A stretch of 64,000 bases of DNA. It comes from Actinomycetota bacterium (lineage in GTDB: Bacteria; Actinomycetota; Actinomycetes; Streptosporangiales; Streptosporangiaceae). The stretch spans positions 13,386 to 77,385 of the forward strand of contig PMSU01000170.1 of assembly GCA_003168255.1 (NCBI GenBank), written 5' to 3'. A model generated the notes under the pieces. It was not told the origin of the DNA and did not search any database. It worked only from the letters and a program-made list of their open reading frames with translations. A program made the translations under genes and the position numbers. Shown here piece by piece: positions 43,904 through 53,308 of this stretch (position 1 is the stretch's first letter; the number at the start of each line of letters is the position of its first letter).

Positions 43904-45222
43904 CAGGGCGCTGGATCCCAGGACATGGCGGTGGAGAGCGTGGCCAGTGCGCCCTTGCGGCGCTCGGTCACGCGGCCGGCCGCCGCCAGCCAGCCGAGCC
44001 GAGTGCCGCCCAGGTAGGCGGCGCCAAGCGCGCTGACATCGAGGACTAGATCGGCGGGACCGGCGGCCGGCTCGCAGCTGGCCGCCAGCCCCATTCCTGA
44101 GCCGGCGAAACCGGCCCCGGCCCCGCTCCCGGCCCCGCCCCCGGCCCCGCCCCCGCGCCCGGCCCCGGACCCCACCCCTGCGGCATCCGTGCGGAGCCGC
44201 CACGTTCCCTGGTTAGCCGTCAACAGCGAGTCAGTTACCTCCAGGACCACGTCGACCGGACAGGCATACCTGCGCTGGGCGAGGGCCTTGGGCACATCCG
44301 TCAGCCGCACCCAGAGCCCGTCGCCGATCCGGCGACGGGCTCGCCGGGGGTCGGCGAGCATCTGTAGCAGCGGGTCATCGACCGGTCGCAGCAGCGCGGT
44401 GAACTCGGTGGCCAAATCCCTGCCGAGCAGGTCGCCCCAGATCGCCGCGATCGCCGCCGGGTCGCTCGCGATCATCTCCCTGATGGAGAGCGCGCTGTCC
44501 GGCAGGAAGGTTTCCTCGTCCCACCGGCCCTTCGCGCAGTAGAGCGCGTACCCGCGGGGACCGCTGTCGTCCTCGGCGAGCACGCAGCGCACTGGGTCGG
44601 TGTCCGGCTGGCCTTGATCACGGGTGCCGAGAGCCCGGTTCCACCAGAACTCGTCCCTGGCGTACATGCCCGGCCTTGTCGGCAGCACCGTCTCGTAGAC
44701 CTTGCCGACCTCCGCCCTTACCGACTCGGGCTCGGCGATCCTCAGCCGCAGTCCTGGCTCGGCAACCGGTGCGGTCCGGCCAAGGGCACCATCGCCACGG
44801 CCGAAACTGAAGCCGGCATGCCAGGCCGCCGCCCCATAGCCAAACCTGCCGTAGATCTCTGCCTCGGACGCCCACAGCGCCGCGATCGCCTCGCCCCGCT
44901 CCCTGATGTCAGCCAGCTGGCGCCGCATCAGGCTCGACATGATGCCCCGGCGCCGGTGCGTCGGCATGACGGCGACCCAGGTCACCCCGGCCACGGCCGC
45001 CATCGCGCCGGGCAGGCACATCCGGAGGCTGTACACGCCGGCGATCCCGACCGGGATCCCGCCGTCAAACGCCGCCAGGCTGCGGTCGGACTCGAACTGC
45101 TGGAGATGTGCCTCGCGCAACTGCTGTGACAAAGGCCGGCCGTGGAACGCGTGCTCGTCTACGGCATGGAAGGCGGTGAATTCGTCCGGGCCGACCGGCC
45201 GGATCGGGTAGAGATCTGTCAT
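43885..45222 (-). CDS. Eis-like GNAT acetyltransferase
   Basis: A 445-residue protein with the Eis architecture: an N-terminal GNAT fold with the acetyl-CoA loop VMPTHRRRGIMSSLMRRQL (about residues 83-101), a second GNAT-like domain and a C-terminal sterol-carrier-like domain ending LVLDVSALGAAYLGG and TERRKGALATLSTAMSWDPAPWCPQIF. The free C-terminal Phe carboxylate is the catalytic base in characterised Eis enzymes, and the protein ends in Phe here. A Gly/Ala-rich repeat lies at about 350-375. Eis homologues acetylate aminoglycosides or other amines. Start ATG at 45222 with AGGAAGG. Confidence 0.93.
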   Translation of the reverse strand: MTDLYPIRPVGPDEFTAFHAVDEHAFHGRPLSQQLREAHLQQFESDRSLAAFDGGIPVGIAGVYSLRMCLPGAMAAVAGVTWVAVMPTHRRRGIMSSLMRRQLADIRERGEAIAALWASEAEIYGRFGYGAAAWHAGFSFGRGDGALGRTAPVAEPGLRLRIAEPESVRAEVGKVYETVLPTRPGMYARDEFWWNRALGTRDQGQPDTDPVRCVLAEDDSGPRGYALYCAKGRWDEETFLPDSALSIREMIASDPAAIAAIWGDLLGRDLATEFTALLRPVDDPLLQMLADPRRARRRIGDGLWVRLTDVPKALAQRRYACPVDVVLEVTDSLLTANQGTWRLRTDAAGVGSGAGRGGGAGGGAGSGAGAGFAGSGMGLAASCEPAAGPADLVLDVSALGAAYLGGTRLGWLAAAGRVTERRKGALATLSTAMSWDPAPWCPQIF

Positions 45223-45387
45223 GCCTGCCTTCCTACCCGGGCTGCGCCGCGAGGGCGACTCTTTTAAGAACGGCGGCGCGCGCCCGGGCGGCCGGCGTGG
45301 CGCTGGCGGGTGGGCCTGCCCGTTCGGAATAATCGGGGTCCTGGGTGACGTGCCAGAATCACGGCTGGCCGATACAGTGCGGCCATC

Positions 45388-46506
45388 ATGGTTTCCTCCC
45401 CGCGTTTGCGTCCGCGCAGCCTGCTTGGCTGGGCGGGCAGGGGCGCGGAGTGGGTCCGCGGGATGGTGCGCGGGCAGTTCATCACCGGGAACCGGCGGCT
45501 TGCTTTCCTGCTTGCCCTGGTCACGGCGGCTATCGCCGTCCTCGCGGTGCATGTGTCCGTGTGGTGGTTCTCGCCCGGGGTGATGATCCTGCCGATCCTG
45601 GCGGGTGGCCTGCTGCTCTGGCCGCGGGCCTTGCGGATCTTGTACGGCATGGTTGCGGCGGGGTTGATCTACGACACGGTAAAGGGGCGTGCCGGGCCGG
45701 GCATCATCGCCACGATCGTGGTGACGGCGATCTTCGCCGACGTGCTCGCTAGGACGAGGGAGAAGCTCGGCATGCAGGCCTTGCGGGGGGACCAGATGCT
45801 CATCGAACTGCGGAACAGGATCCGCGCACAGGGCAAGCTGCCCGACCTTGGCGACGGCTGGGACTCGGTCTCGATCCTCAAGCCGGCCGGCGGAGTGTCG
45901 TTTGGCGGTGACTTCGTGGTGTCCGCGTGCGACGGCAAGACCCTCGAGGTCGCGCTGGTGGACGTGTCGGGCAAGGGACTCGACGCCGGCACCCGCGCGC
46001 TGCTGCTGTCCGGTGCGTTCGGCGGGCTGCTCGGGTCCGTTCCGCGCGAGGAGTTCCTCGCCACCTGCAATTCTTACCTGCGCCGGGTCGCAGCCTCGGA
46101 GGGCTTCGTCACCGCCGTCCACCTCGCGCTCGACCTGGCGACGGGGGAGTACGTGATCGCTTCCGGCGGACACCCGCCTGCGGCGCACTTCGATGCCGGC
46201 AGCGGCAGCTGGCGGATCACGAAGGCGCATGGCATCGTGCTCGGCGTGGTCGCCGACACCCGGTCCGTGCCGGAGTACGGGCTTTTGCGGCCAGGAGACG
46301 CCCTGATGCTCTACACCGACGGCCTTGTCGAGGCACCCGGGCGGGACATCGATTCCGGCATCTCGGCTCTGCTCGGCGAGGCGGATCGGATGGTCATCTC
46401 GGGATTCAAGGCGGGTGCGGGCACGCTGGTCCAGTCGATGCAGGATGACATCGGCAGCTCCGACGACTGTGCCCTCGTGCTCATCTGGCGCTCGTTACCC
46501 AGGTGA
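45388..46506 (+). CDS. membrane SpoIIE/RsbU-type PP2C phosphatase
   Basis: A 372-residue protein with three to four hydrophobic helices in residues 35-110 (RRLAFLLALVTAAIAVLAVHVSVWWF and on) and a C-terminal PP2C-like SpoIIE phosphatase. Metal-binding motifs are FGGDFVVSACDG, VALVDVSGKGLDAGTRALLLSGAFG, ALMLYTDGLVEAPG and SSDDCALVLIW. Such proteins dephosphorylate anti-sigma antagonists; no such partner is adjacent. It diverges from the Eis-like gene across 165 bases. The ATG at 45388 has no strong ribosome site. Confidence 0.9.
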   Translation: MVSSPRLRPRSLLGWAGRGAEWVRGMVRGQFITGNRRLAFLLALVTAAIAVLAVHVSVWWFSPGVMILPILAGGLLLWPRALRILYGMVAAGLIYDTVKGRAGPGIIATIVVTAIFADVLARTREKLGMQALRGDQMLIELRNRIRAQGKLPDLGDGWDSVSILKPAGGVSFGGDFVVSACDGKTLEVALVDVSGKGLDAGTRALLLSGAFGGLLGSVPREEFLATCNSYLRRVAASEGFVTAVHLALDLATGEYVIASGGHPPAAHFDAGSGSWRITKAHGIVLGVVADTRSVPEYGLLRPGDALMLYTDGLVEAPGRDIDSGISALLGEADRMVISGFKAGAGTLVQSMQDDIGSSDDCALVLIWRSLPR

Positions 46507-46627
46507 GGCCGTTACATCGTAGATTTTTCCTAACGGTGCCTACCTGGCCAATCGCAGGCCCCCTCCGGGCGCCCCGGTGCGACGTCCATCCGGTGAAGGG
46601 GCCGGCCGCGCCGGACTTCGTCCTGCA

Positions 46628-47449
46628 CTAGCGCCCCCGCCACTGCGGGCTCCGGCCTTCGGCCATCGCCTGGCAGCCCTCCTTGAAGTCCTCGGAGTCG
46701 AGGCAGCGGATCTGCCCTTCCAGGACCAGCCTGAGGCTCTCCTGGGGGCCGCGGTGCCACGCCGCGTCGATCGCCCGCCTGGCCCCCCGCACCGCCAGCG
46801 GGGGCTGGGCGGCCAGGCGCCCGGCGAACTCGGCCGCCGCGGCGTCGAGGTCTCCGTCGGCGACCACCCGGTTGGCCAGCCCGATCCGCAGCGCCTCGGC
46901 GGCGTCGATGACGTCGCCGAGCAGGATCAGCTCCCGGGCCCGGCTCTCACCGACGATCCGGGGCAGCCGGACGGTGGCGCCCATATCGGGCAGGATCCCG
47001 TAGCGGCTCTCCACCAGGCCCACCTTGGTGCCCTCCGCGAAGATGCGGAAATCGCACGCCAGGGCCAGTTGCAGGCCGGCGCCGTAGGCGTGGCCGCGGA
47101 CGGCGGCGACGCTGGCGCAGCCGAGGTCGGGAATCCAGCTGAAGGTCCCCGCCACGGCCAGGCCCGCGGCGACGGCGTGCTCCTCGTCACCGGGCCGCTC
47201 AGCCCTGTCGGCCAGTATCCCGGCCAAGCCCTCGACCAGGTCGATGCCGGCCGAGAAGGCCGGCCCGTCTCCCGTTACCACCAGGCATCGGAGGGTCTCG
47301 TCGGGCAGCAGCTCGACGCCGAGCCGGGCCAGCTCCGCCCACATCAGCGGGTTCTGAGCGTTGCGCTTGCCGGGACGGGCCAGGGTCAGGGTGCCGATGT
47401 CCCCGTGGCGCGCGTAGCGAATGGTCTGGTATGCGTCCGGCATCGGCAT
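46628..47449 (-). CDS. enoyl-CoA hydratase/isomerase family protein
   Basis: A 273-residue crotonase. The oxyanion-hole regions are FSAGIDLVEGL and AAVRGHAYGAGLQLALACD, and the Glu in GLVESRYGILPD matches one catalytic Glu of hydratases. The position of the second catalytic Glu is occupied by a different residue in PDMGATVRL, so an isomerase or unrelated crotonase activity is as likely as hydration. AAGGAGG supports the ATG at 47449. It diverges from a TetR gene, and a perfect palindrome lies between them, so it is probably the regulator's target. No beta-oxidation genes are adjacent. Confidence 0.92.
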   Translation of the reverse strand: MPMPDAYQTIRYARHGDIGTLTLARPGKRNAQNPLMWAELARLGVELLPDETLRCLVVTGDGPAFSAGIDLVEGLAGILADRAERPGDEEHAVAAGLAVAGTFSWIPDLGCASVAAVRGHAYGAGLQLALACDFRIFAEGTKVGLVESRYGILPDMGATVRLPRIVGESRARELILLGDVIDAAEALRIGLANRVVADGDLDAAAAEFAGRLAAQPPLAVRGARRAIDAAWHRGPQESLRLVLEGQIRCLDSEDFKEGCQAMAEGRSPQWRGR

Positions 47450-47504
47450 CGGCTGTCCTCCTTAGATCGGGCGGCACGGCTAAGTTGGATTTTGCTTAAC
47501 GTCC

Positions 47505-47526
47505 ATCCATACAGGACTGTATGGAT
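47505..47526. promoter_or_regulatory. 22-bp operator palindrome between crotonase and TetR genes
   Basis: ATCCATACAG and its exact complement CTGTATGGAT flank a GA spacer. It lies 56 bases upstream of the crotonase start and 50 bases upstream of the TetR start, which is the ideal position for a TetR dimer to control both genes. Confidence 0.85.
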
Positions 47527-47575
47527 AACCTTGCGGCATTGTCAATGCCGCGCCGAACGCGAGAGGGGATAGACG

Positions 47576-48124
47576 ATGGCCGCCCCGACTCGCACGCCTC
47601 GCGGCAAGTGGATCGAAGAGGGACTGCGGGCCCTCGCCGCCGGCGGCCCTGACGCCGTCAGGATCGAGCCGCTGGCCCAGGCGCTCGGCGTCACCAGGGG
47701 CGGCTTTTACTGGCACTTCAACGACCGGAGCGCGCTGCTCGAGGAGATGCTCGACAGGTGGGAGCGGGCGACCACCGAGGAAGTGAACGAGCGCCTCGAG
47801 CGCGAGGGTGGCGACGCCAGTGCCAAGCTACGGCGGCTGCTCGCGCTCACCTCGTCCAGCGTTCTGATGACCGACCTCGCGGTCCGCGACTGGGCCCGGC
47901 GCGACCAGGCGGTCGCCGTTCGCCTCCGGCGCCTCGACAACCGGCGGATGGATTACCTGCGCGCGCTGTTCGGCACCTTCTGCGCCGATGCGGACGACGT
48001 CGAGGCCGGCTGCATGCTCTTCTTCTCGCTGCTGATCGGCAACCACTCCATCGCCGCCGACCACGGCACGCGCAGCCGCGCGGACGTGCTGAACCTGGCC
48101 CTGAGACGGCTCGGCGCCCCGTAG
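47576..48124 (+). CDS. TetR-family repressor
   Basis: A 182-residue TetR regulator with the N-terminal HTH at about residues 10-55 (GKWIEEGLRALAAGGPDAVRIEPLAQALGVTRGGFYWHFNDRSALLEEMLDRW, in which TRGGFYWHF is the recognition region) and a helical ligand-binding C-terminus. GAGAGGGG precedes the ATG. It is divergent from the crotonase gene with a perfect palindrome between them; the natural ligand is probably an acyl-CoA or related small molecule, by analogy with other TetR/crotonase pairs. Confidence 0.94.
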   Translation: MAAPTRTPRGKWIEEGLRALAAGGPDAVRIEPLAQALGVTRGGFYWHFNDRSALLEEMLDRWERATTEEVNERLEREGGDASAKLRRLLALTSSSVLMTDLAVRDWARRDQAVAVRLRRLDNRRMDYLRALFGTFCADADDVEAGCMLFFSLLIGNHSIAADHGTRSRADVLNLALRRLGAP

Positions 48125-48152
48125 CGCCGCGAGCGGCGCCAGCCTGAAACCG

Positions 48153-49154
48153 TCAGGGTGCGGCGGAACGATGGGCGCCCGCCTGCCGCGCTCGGTCGGC
48201 AGCGGGTTCCTGATCCGGTGTCCCGGGTGGCTGGATGTCGTTGCGTGCAACGGCGAGGTAGGCGACGAGGGCGGCGACGGCGACCGCCGCGATCGCAGCC
48301 GTCGGGCCGTCGCCGAAGTTGGCGCCGCTGAGCTTGTGCGGCTTGCTGACGTAGTCGGCGAACGAAGCGCCGAGGGGCCGGGTTGCCACGTAGGCGAACC
48401 AGAAGGCGAAGACGGCGTTCAGCCGGAACCATGACCAGGCCACAGCGGGAATCGCGATGATGACGCCGAAGGAGATCCCCGACGCGAGGTAGCCCATGCC
48501 CAGCGCCGTGGCCGTGAAGTCCCCCAGCGCGGTGCCGAGCGCGAAGGTGGCGAACACCGTGGCCCAGTAGTAGCACTCCCGCCGCTGCGTGGTGATGCTG
48601 TGGATCGACAGTGTGCCCTCGCTGCGATGCCAGCGCCAGAAGATGAGGGCGAGCACGACGGCCCACAGGAGCGTGGTGCCGGCATAGGGGATGCCGACGA
48701 AGAGGTGCAGGGTGTCCGACGCGCCGGTGCCAAAGATCGCGATGGCGAAGGCGAGGAACCAGTAGGCCGCCGCGACGTAGCGGCGGGTCCGGAACTGCCA
48801 GACCAGGCCGATGACGAGGAGACCGGCCTCGACGCCGCCGCCCACCACCCGGCTGCCCAAGGAGAGATAGTCCGATGTGGCCTCGCCGCCGGCGGTCGTG
48901 AGGATCTTGATGACCCAGAACAGGAAGGTGATCTCCGGCACCTTGGCGGCGAGGGGCTCCGCGAAGACGCGGCGGCCGGCGCGGGAAACGGAACTGCCTT
49001 CCGTGGCTTGCGATCTGCCGAGGCCGAGTGCGCGGTGCAGCAAGGGCGGCAGTTGAGCTGGCAAGATGCCCCCTCGGGCGGGCGATGGGCTGGAGCTGCC
49101 CTGGACCGGGCGAGTGGAGCGCAGCCGGGTACGGGGGGGTACACGGCTGCGCAA
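48153..49154 (-). CDS. COG4705-type integral membrane protein
   Basis: A membrane protein of about 260-333 residues with seven to eight hydrophobic segments. The conserved stretches AKVPEITFLFWVIKILTTAGGEATSDYL, YAGTTLLWAVVLALIFWRW and ATVFATFALGTALGDFTATALGMGYL mark the COG4705/DUF347-type repeat family of unknown function. The true start is uncertain: the ~75 residues before the first helix look non-conserved, and a TTG at about 49060 with GAGGGGG upstream is a better start than the distal ATG at 49154. It is convergent with the TetR gene. Confidence 0.82.
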   Translation of the reverse strand: MRSRVPPRTRLRSTRPVQGSSSPSPARGGILPAQLPPLLHRALGLGRSQATEGSSVSRAGRRVFAEPLAAKVPEITFLFWVIKILTTAGGEATSDYLSLGSRVVGGGVEAGLLVIGLVWQFRTRRYVAAAYWFLAFAIAIFGTGASDTLHLFVGIPYAGTTLLWAVVLALIFWRWHRSEGTLSIHSITTQRRECYYWATVFATFALGTALGDFTATALGMGYLASGISFGVIIAIPAVAWSWFRLNAVFAFWFAYVATRPLGASFADYVSKPHKLSGANFGDGPTAAIAAVAVAALVAYLAVARNDIQPPGTPDQEPAADRARQAGAHRSAAP

Positions 49155-49345
49155 ACCGAGGCTATGCCTCAGCCGCGCGCCCCCGGTACCTCCTAGAGGA
49201 CGAAATCTGGCGTCCCCGGCTCATCCTCAGGTCGGACGGCGACCAAGCATTGGGCGCTCTACCAGCGGCGATGCCGGCCAGGCACCGAAGCGCCGGCTAC
49301 CAGCGCGAGGTACCCTGCCGGTAAGTAACCACGAAGGACGCAGCA

Positions 49346-50584
49346 TTGGGCACTATGACCGAGTTCCCCAGACTGCAACGGCCTGCACTCCAGCCGCCAG
49401 ATGAGATCACCCACGGCCTGTTCGGCAGGGGCCGTCACCTGGTGCGCACCCACCCGCTGGCCACCGACGCGCTGCTGGCGGTGGTGCTCCTGGCGCTGTG
49501 TACCGTGTGGCTGGCGGGGTCGCGCTTCGCCGGTTTTCACCCGGCCATCGTGCAGACGGCGCTCGTCGCCGCGATCGCCGCCCGCCGCGTCTGCCCTTCC
49601 GCGGTTTTCCTGCTCACGAGCGCCATCGCATTCGCCCAGTGGCTACTGGGCTTCCCGCTGCTCGGCGACGCGGCGCTGCTCGTCGCGCTCTACACGGTGG
49701 CCGCCCACCAGTCACGGATCCGCGCCCTGCTGGCCGCGGGGCTGCTCGAGGCCGGGGCCGTCATGGCGGCGATCCGGTGGGAGCCGGCCGGGCCGCTGCC
49801 GCGCTCGTTGCTGTTCCTCACCGCCACCGTGGTGGCCGCGCTGTTCGCCGGGCTGACGGTCGCCTCGGGCAGCAGGTACCTGGCCTGGATGGACGAGCGT
49901 GCCCGGCGGCTTGAGGTCGAGCGGGACCAGCAGGCCGCGCTCGCGGCCGCCGGCGAGCGAACCCGGATCGCCAGGGAACTCCACGACATCGTCTCGCACA
50001 GCCTCTCGGTCGTCATCACCCTGGCCGATGCCGCGGCGATTGTGAGCCGCGCCGACCCCGGCCGCGGCGCCGAAGCGATGACCGAGGTCTCCGAAGTCGG
50101 CCGCCACGCCCTGTCGGATATGCGGGCGATGCTCGGCGTGCTGCGCACCGAAGAGCTGTCCGCCGACCTGGCTCCGCAACCCGGTGTGGCCCAGCTCGAG
50201 GCGCTCGTCGACCGAGTCAGGGCGACCGGGCTGGCCGTGGACCTCGCCGTGGAAGGCACCCCATTCCCGCTCGGCGCCGCGGCCGGGATGACGGCATACC
50301 GCATCGTCCAGGAGGCGCTGACCAACACGCTCCGGCATGCGCAGGCCCGCCGCGCGTCGGTCACGATCCGCTACGACGCCCCCCAGGTGCGGGTGCGGGT
50401 GGCCGACGACGGCACCGCACCGCCGCTGGACGGGCACCGGGGACACGGCATCGACGGCATGCGTGAACGGACGGCCCTGCATGACGGCGTTCTACAGGCC
50501 GGCCCGGTCGCCGGGGGAGGCTGGCTGGTCTCGGCGACCCTGCGGTCCTGCCCGGCCAGGTCTCCCGCGGCGATGCCCGGATGA
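49346..50584 (+). CDS. orphan NarL-type sensor histidine kinase
   Basis: A 412-residue sensor kinase. Four to five membrane helices occupy about residues 40-180. The HisKA_3 dimerisation domain follows with phospho-acceptor His in IARELHDIVSHSLSVV (near 210), and the ATPase domain has its N box in YRIVQEALTNTLRHAQ and VRVADDGT and GHGIDGMRERTALHDG. TTG at 49346 is supported by GAAGGA seven bases upstream; ATG at 49355 is an alternative. The usual NarL-type response regulator is not next to it, since the following gene is convergent, so its partner must be elsewhere. Confidence 0.93.
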   Translation: MGTMTEFPRLQRPALQPPDEITHGLFGRGRHLVRTHPLATDALLAVVLLALCTVWLAGSRFAGFHPAIVQTALVAAIAARRVCPSAVFLLTSAIAFAQWLLGFPLLGDAALLVALYTVAAHQSRIRALLAAGLLEAGAVMAAIRWEPAGPLPRSLLFLTATVVAALFAGLTVASGSRYLAWMDERARRLEVERDQQAALAAAGERTRIARELHDIVSHSLSVVITLADAAAIVSRADPGRGAEAMTEVSEVGRHALSDMRAMLGVLRTEELSADLAPQPGVAQLEALVDRVRATGLAVDLAVEGTPFPLGAAAGMTAYRIVQEALTNTLRHAQARRASVTIRYDAPQVRVRVADDGTAPPLDGHRGHGIDGMRERTALHDGVLQAGPVAGGGWLVSATLRSCPARSPAAMPG

Positions 50585-50602
50585 GCATCTCCGTGCGCCC
50601 GG

Positions 50603-53308
50603 CTACTCCTCGGTGCTGCCCTCGGCGGCGAGGACCGCGTCGAGATTGGCCTGCATCTGGGCCTTGATAGCGGGGTGGACGGGTATTCCCGCGCACTGTT
50701 TCAGGGCGCTGACGACGCGGCGCAGCAGCTCAGGATCGTGGTCCTGGGTGCCAGGAACCAGTCCAGGCCTGCGGGCCGTCTCCAGCGCCGCAAACAGGCT
50801 GTTGACGATGGTGACGTAGTCCTGGGACCCCGGGGCCACCTCGGCGAGGGCTTGCTGGAGCAGGTCGATGGCCCGGGAAAGATCCCCGGCCCGGTCGGCG
50901 TGGGGCCGGACGCGGACGCTGACGGCGTAGGCAACCAGCAGGTTGGCAAGGTTGCGTTTCAGCGCGGGCACGATCTGCGGCGGCGGCGGTGGCGGCCGGC
51001 TGTCGTCGGGCACCAGCAGACTGTCCAGCAGTTGGATCGGCACTACCAGGTCGCCGGGGCCACGCCAGCGCTCGACGCCGTCGACCGAGATCACCCGGTA
51101 GGTTTCGCCGAGGCCGCCGGTCCGGTCAAAGCGCTCGCCCGACGCCCAGGCCGCATTGAGCGCACGGTTGTAGATTTCGACGTCGCCGGGCGGCGTGTTC
51201 GCCACCGCGTCCAGGAAATCCTGCACCGCCGTGGTCAGGTCCGTGAGCCCGCCCTTGCGCAGGTAGCGGAGCATGAGCTGGTAGCCGCGGGTATGTCGCA
51301 GCACCGGCAGGTCAATCATCGTCAGCGCCCGGCCAAGCAATGCGATGACCTCGTCGGTATCGCTATCGCCTGCGTGTGCTTCCACCCGGGCCGACAGCGC
51401 CCGGGCCAGGTCGATGACGCACTTGAGGTAGTCCCTTTGCCCCTCGCCGGTAAGGGCGAGCGCCCGGCGCAGGGCATCGATGGCAGCGTCGAGATGCTCC
51501 CACTGCTTCAGCCGGTATGCGGCTTCCGCCATGGCCAACCGCACCGTCCCAGGGTCGGGCAGCTCGTCGAGGGTAGACAGCGCGGCCGCCCAGATGCCGT
51601 CAGGGACCGGGCGAAACGGCTCGGCGCGCGCCACCTCACCTAGTACGTAGTCGTGCGCCGCCAGCCCGCCAGCTCGCTCCGAGACGAGAGCTTGGCGTAG
51701 CACTCGCCGCTGGCACCACTGGAGTAGCTGATCGAAGGTCTCCTCCGGGTGGCCGCGCTCCGCGCTCAGCGCGTCGGTCCAGAGCGAACGAGCGACATCG
51801 ACCCGGAGGCCGTCGGGCCGGCCGGTCCGGTGCCAGTTGATCACCAGCCAGGCGAGCGTGCGCCGTTCGTAGCTGGCGTCGCGCAGCCGGAGCACAAGCT
51901 CAGGGCCTGCGATCAGCCATTCAGGAAGTCCGATTCCTTGATCGAGGGCGGTGCGCAGACCAGGGTCGGTGACGTGCTCAAGGGCGTCAGCGCGCTCGGC
52001 CGGTGACCACTGCCGATCGACCGGTACCCGCGCGATGAGCCAGGTATCGCCGATCAGATCCCAGCCCGCCGGGCGACGGTCGCCGGCCGGCTCAAGGGCG
52101 TCGAGCTCACCGCGGTTGATCGTGGCGATGACGACGAGGCCCTCGTAATCGGTGATGAGCCGGTCGGCAAGCGCCTTGCTGAACCCGGCGCCGGTCAAGT
52201 AGCGCTGCACGTCGTCCAGCCACAGGACGCTGTCACGCAGCTCGAGCTCGCCCCTGTCCGCCGCATCGGCCAGCTCGGCGAGCCGATGATCGGGCCGCGG
52301 CACGAGAACCGGGCTGTCCCGCAGCTCCGCGCAACCGCGAAGCGCCTCGGCCGCCGCCCGGGACTTGCCGGCGCCTGAGTCTCCCAGGACGAGCACCATG
52401 CGCCCCTCGGTGCGGCCCGCACGGCTCGCCCGCACGGCAGCCGACAGCACCACGTCGAGCCGGTCGTCGAGGTCGCGCCGCACATAGCGCACCACCGCAG
52501 CGCCGTCAGCTGACAGCAGGCGGGGCTCCTTCACGCCTAGCTTGCCGAGCTCGATGTCGGCGGCTCTCGGCGGCGCGCCGTCCGCGGCGAGCACCTCGAG
52601 GCAGTGCCGCCAGCTCGGTGCCGCCGCGACCTCGATCACCGCATTGCCAGCGAGCTCGCGCAGCGCGGCCCGGAACCCCGGCTGGGCCGCGAGAGCGGCA
52701 ACCGGGGTCACGAACAGCCGCCGCTGCTGGCGATCGGGCGCGGTGGCCTTGACCACGCCGACGATGCGGTGATTGCCATCGCGGACGGCGGCGCCTGACA
52801 TTCCTGCCCACAGCCGGGAATCGCTGGGCACGCTCGTCTGAACGTCGAAAGGAAGCTGGCCCCTGCGCGGCTGACCCCCGGGCAGCAGCACGCCGCTGGC
52901 CTGCTCCGGCACACGCAGCCCGCCGGTACGCGTCTGCGATTCGGGGAAGCCGATCGCTTCGGCCCTGTCGGCGCCGGTGCCTACCTCGGCCAGCCGGGGC
53001 CGCGGGCTTCGTGGTGGCTGCCAGGCAGGGTCGGTGATCTCGAGCAGGGCCAGGTCCGGCGCAGCCTCACCGGTCCCGAGATCGGCATCGGAGCGGTACA
53101 CGACGCGACAGGCGTACCAGGCCGGATCGGCGGCGAGCTCCGCCCGGCGGACCTCCAGCTTCCCGCCGTCAGCAGGCAGCCGGCGAAGGACATGCGATGC
53201 GGTCAGGACCGTCCGCCCGCCGAGCACCCAACCGCTGCCGCAGTAGCCGTCGCCGAGGTTGTCCGCAGCCCAGACCTCAACCAGGCGATCTAGTGCGCCG
53301 CCCGGCAT
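50603..53308 (-). CDS. trypsin-like protease-STAND NTPase-helical repeat protein
   Basis: A 901-residue multidomain protein. Residues ~5-215 form a trypsin-like serine protease: catalytic His in LTASHVLRR (H39), Asp in PDLALLEI (D85) and Ser in AGMSGAAV (S171). Residues ~270-500 are a P-loop NTPase with Walker A LGDSGAGKS (308-316) and Walker B VLWLDDVQ (361-368), of STAND/AAA-like type. The C-terminal ~400 residues are helical repeats (TPR-like; ALRRALALTGEGQRDYLKCVIDLARALSAR and similar). The ATG at 53308 overlaps the stop of the Trypco2 gene by one base. This architecture matches proposed NTP-dependent conflict systems in which sensing by the repeats drives NTPase assembly and activates the protease. 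No target is known. Confidence 0.9.
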   Translation of the reverse strand: MPGGALDRLVEVWAADNLGDGYCGSGWVLGGRTVLTASHVLRRLPADGGKLEVRRAELAADPAWYACRVVYRSDADLGTGEAAPDLALLEITDPAWQPPRSPRPRLAEVGTGADRAEAIGFPESQTRTGGLRVPEQASGVLLPGGQPRRGQLPFDVQTSVPSDSRLWAGMSGAAVRDGNHRIVGVVKATAPDRQQRRLFVTPVAALAAQPGFRAALRELAGNAVIEVAAAPSWRHCLEVLAADGAPPRAADIELGKLGVKEPRLLSADGAAVVRYVRRDLDDRLDVVLSAAVRASRAGRTEGRMVLVLGDSGAGKSRAAAEALRGCAELRDSPVLVPRPDHRLAELADAADRGELELRDSVLWLDDVQRYLTGAGFSKALADRLITDYEGLVVIATINRGELDALEPAGDRRPAGWDLIGDTWLIARVPVDRQWSPAERADALEHVTDPGLRTALDQGIGLPEWLIAGPELVLRLRDASYERRTLAWLVINWHRTGRPDGLRVDVARSLWTDALSAERGHPEETFDQLLQWCQRRVLRQALVSERAGGLAAHDYVLGEVARAEPFRPVPDGIWAAALSTLDELPDPGTVRLAMAEAAYRLKQWEHLDAAIDALRRALALTGEGQRDYLKCVIDLARALSARVEAHAGDSDTDEVIALLGRALTMIDLPVLRHTRGYQLMLRYLRKGGLTDLTTAVQDFLDAVANTPPGDVEIYNRALNAAWASGERFDRTGGLGETYRVISVDGVERWRGPGDLVVPIQLLDSLLVPDDSRPPPPPPQIVPALKRNLANLLVAYAVSVRVRPHADRAGDLSRAIDLLQQALAEVAPGSQDYVTIVNSLFAALETARRPGLVPGTQDHDPELLRRVVSALKQCAGIPVHPAIKAQMQANLDAVLAAEGSTEE

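Noticed and set aside
43885-46230. A single 781-codon frame on the minus strand
   Set aside because: Only the last 445 codons match an Eis-like protein with a good ribosome site at 45222; the upstream part is antisense to the SpoIIE-type phosphatase gene.
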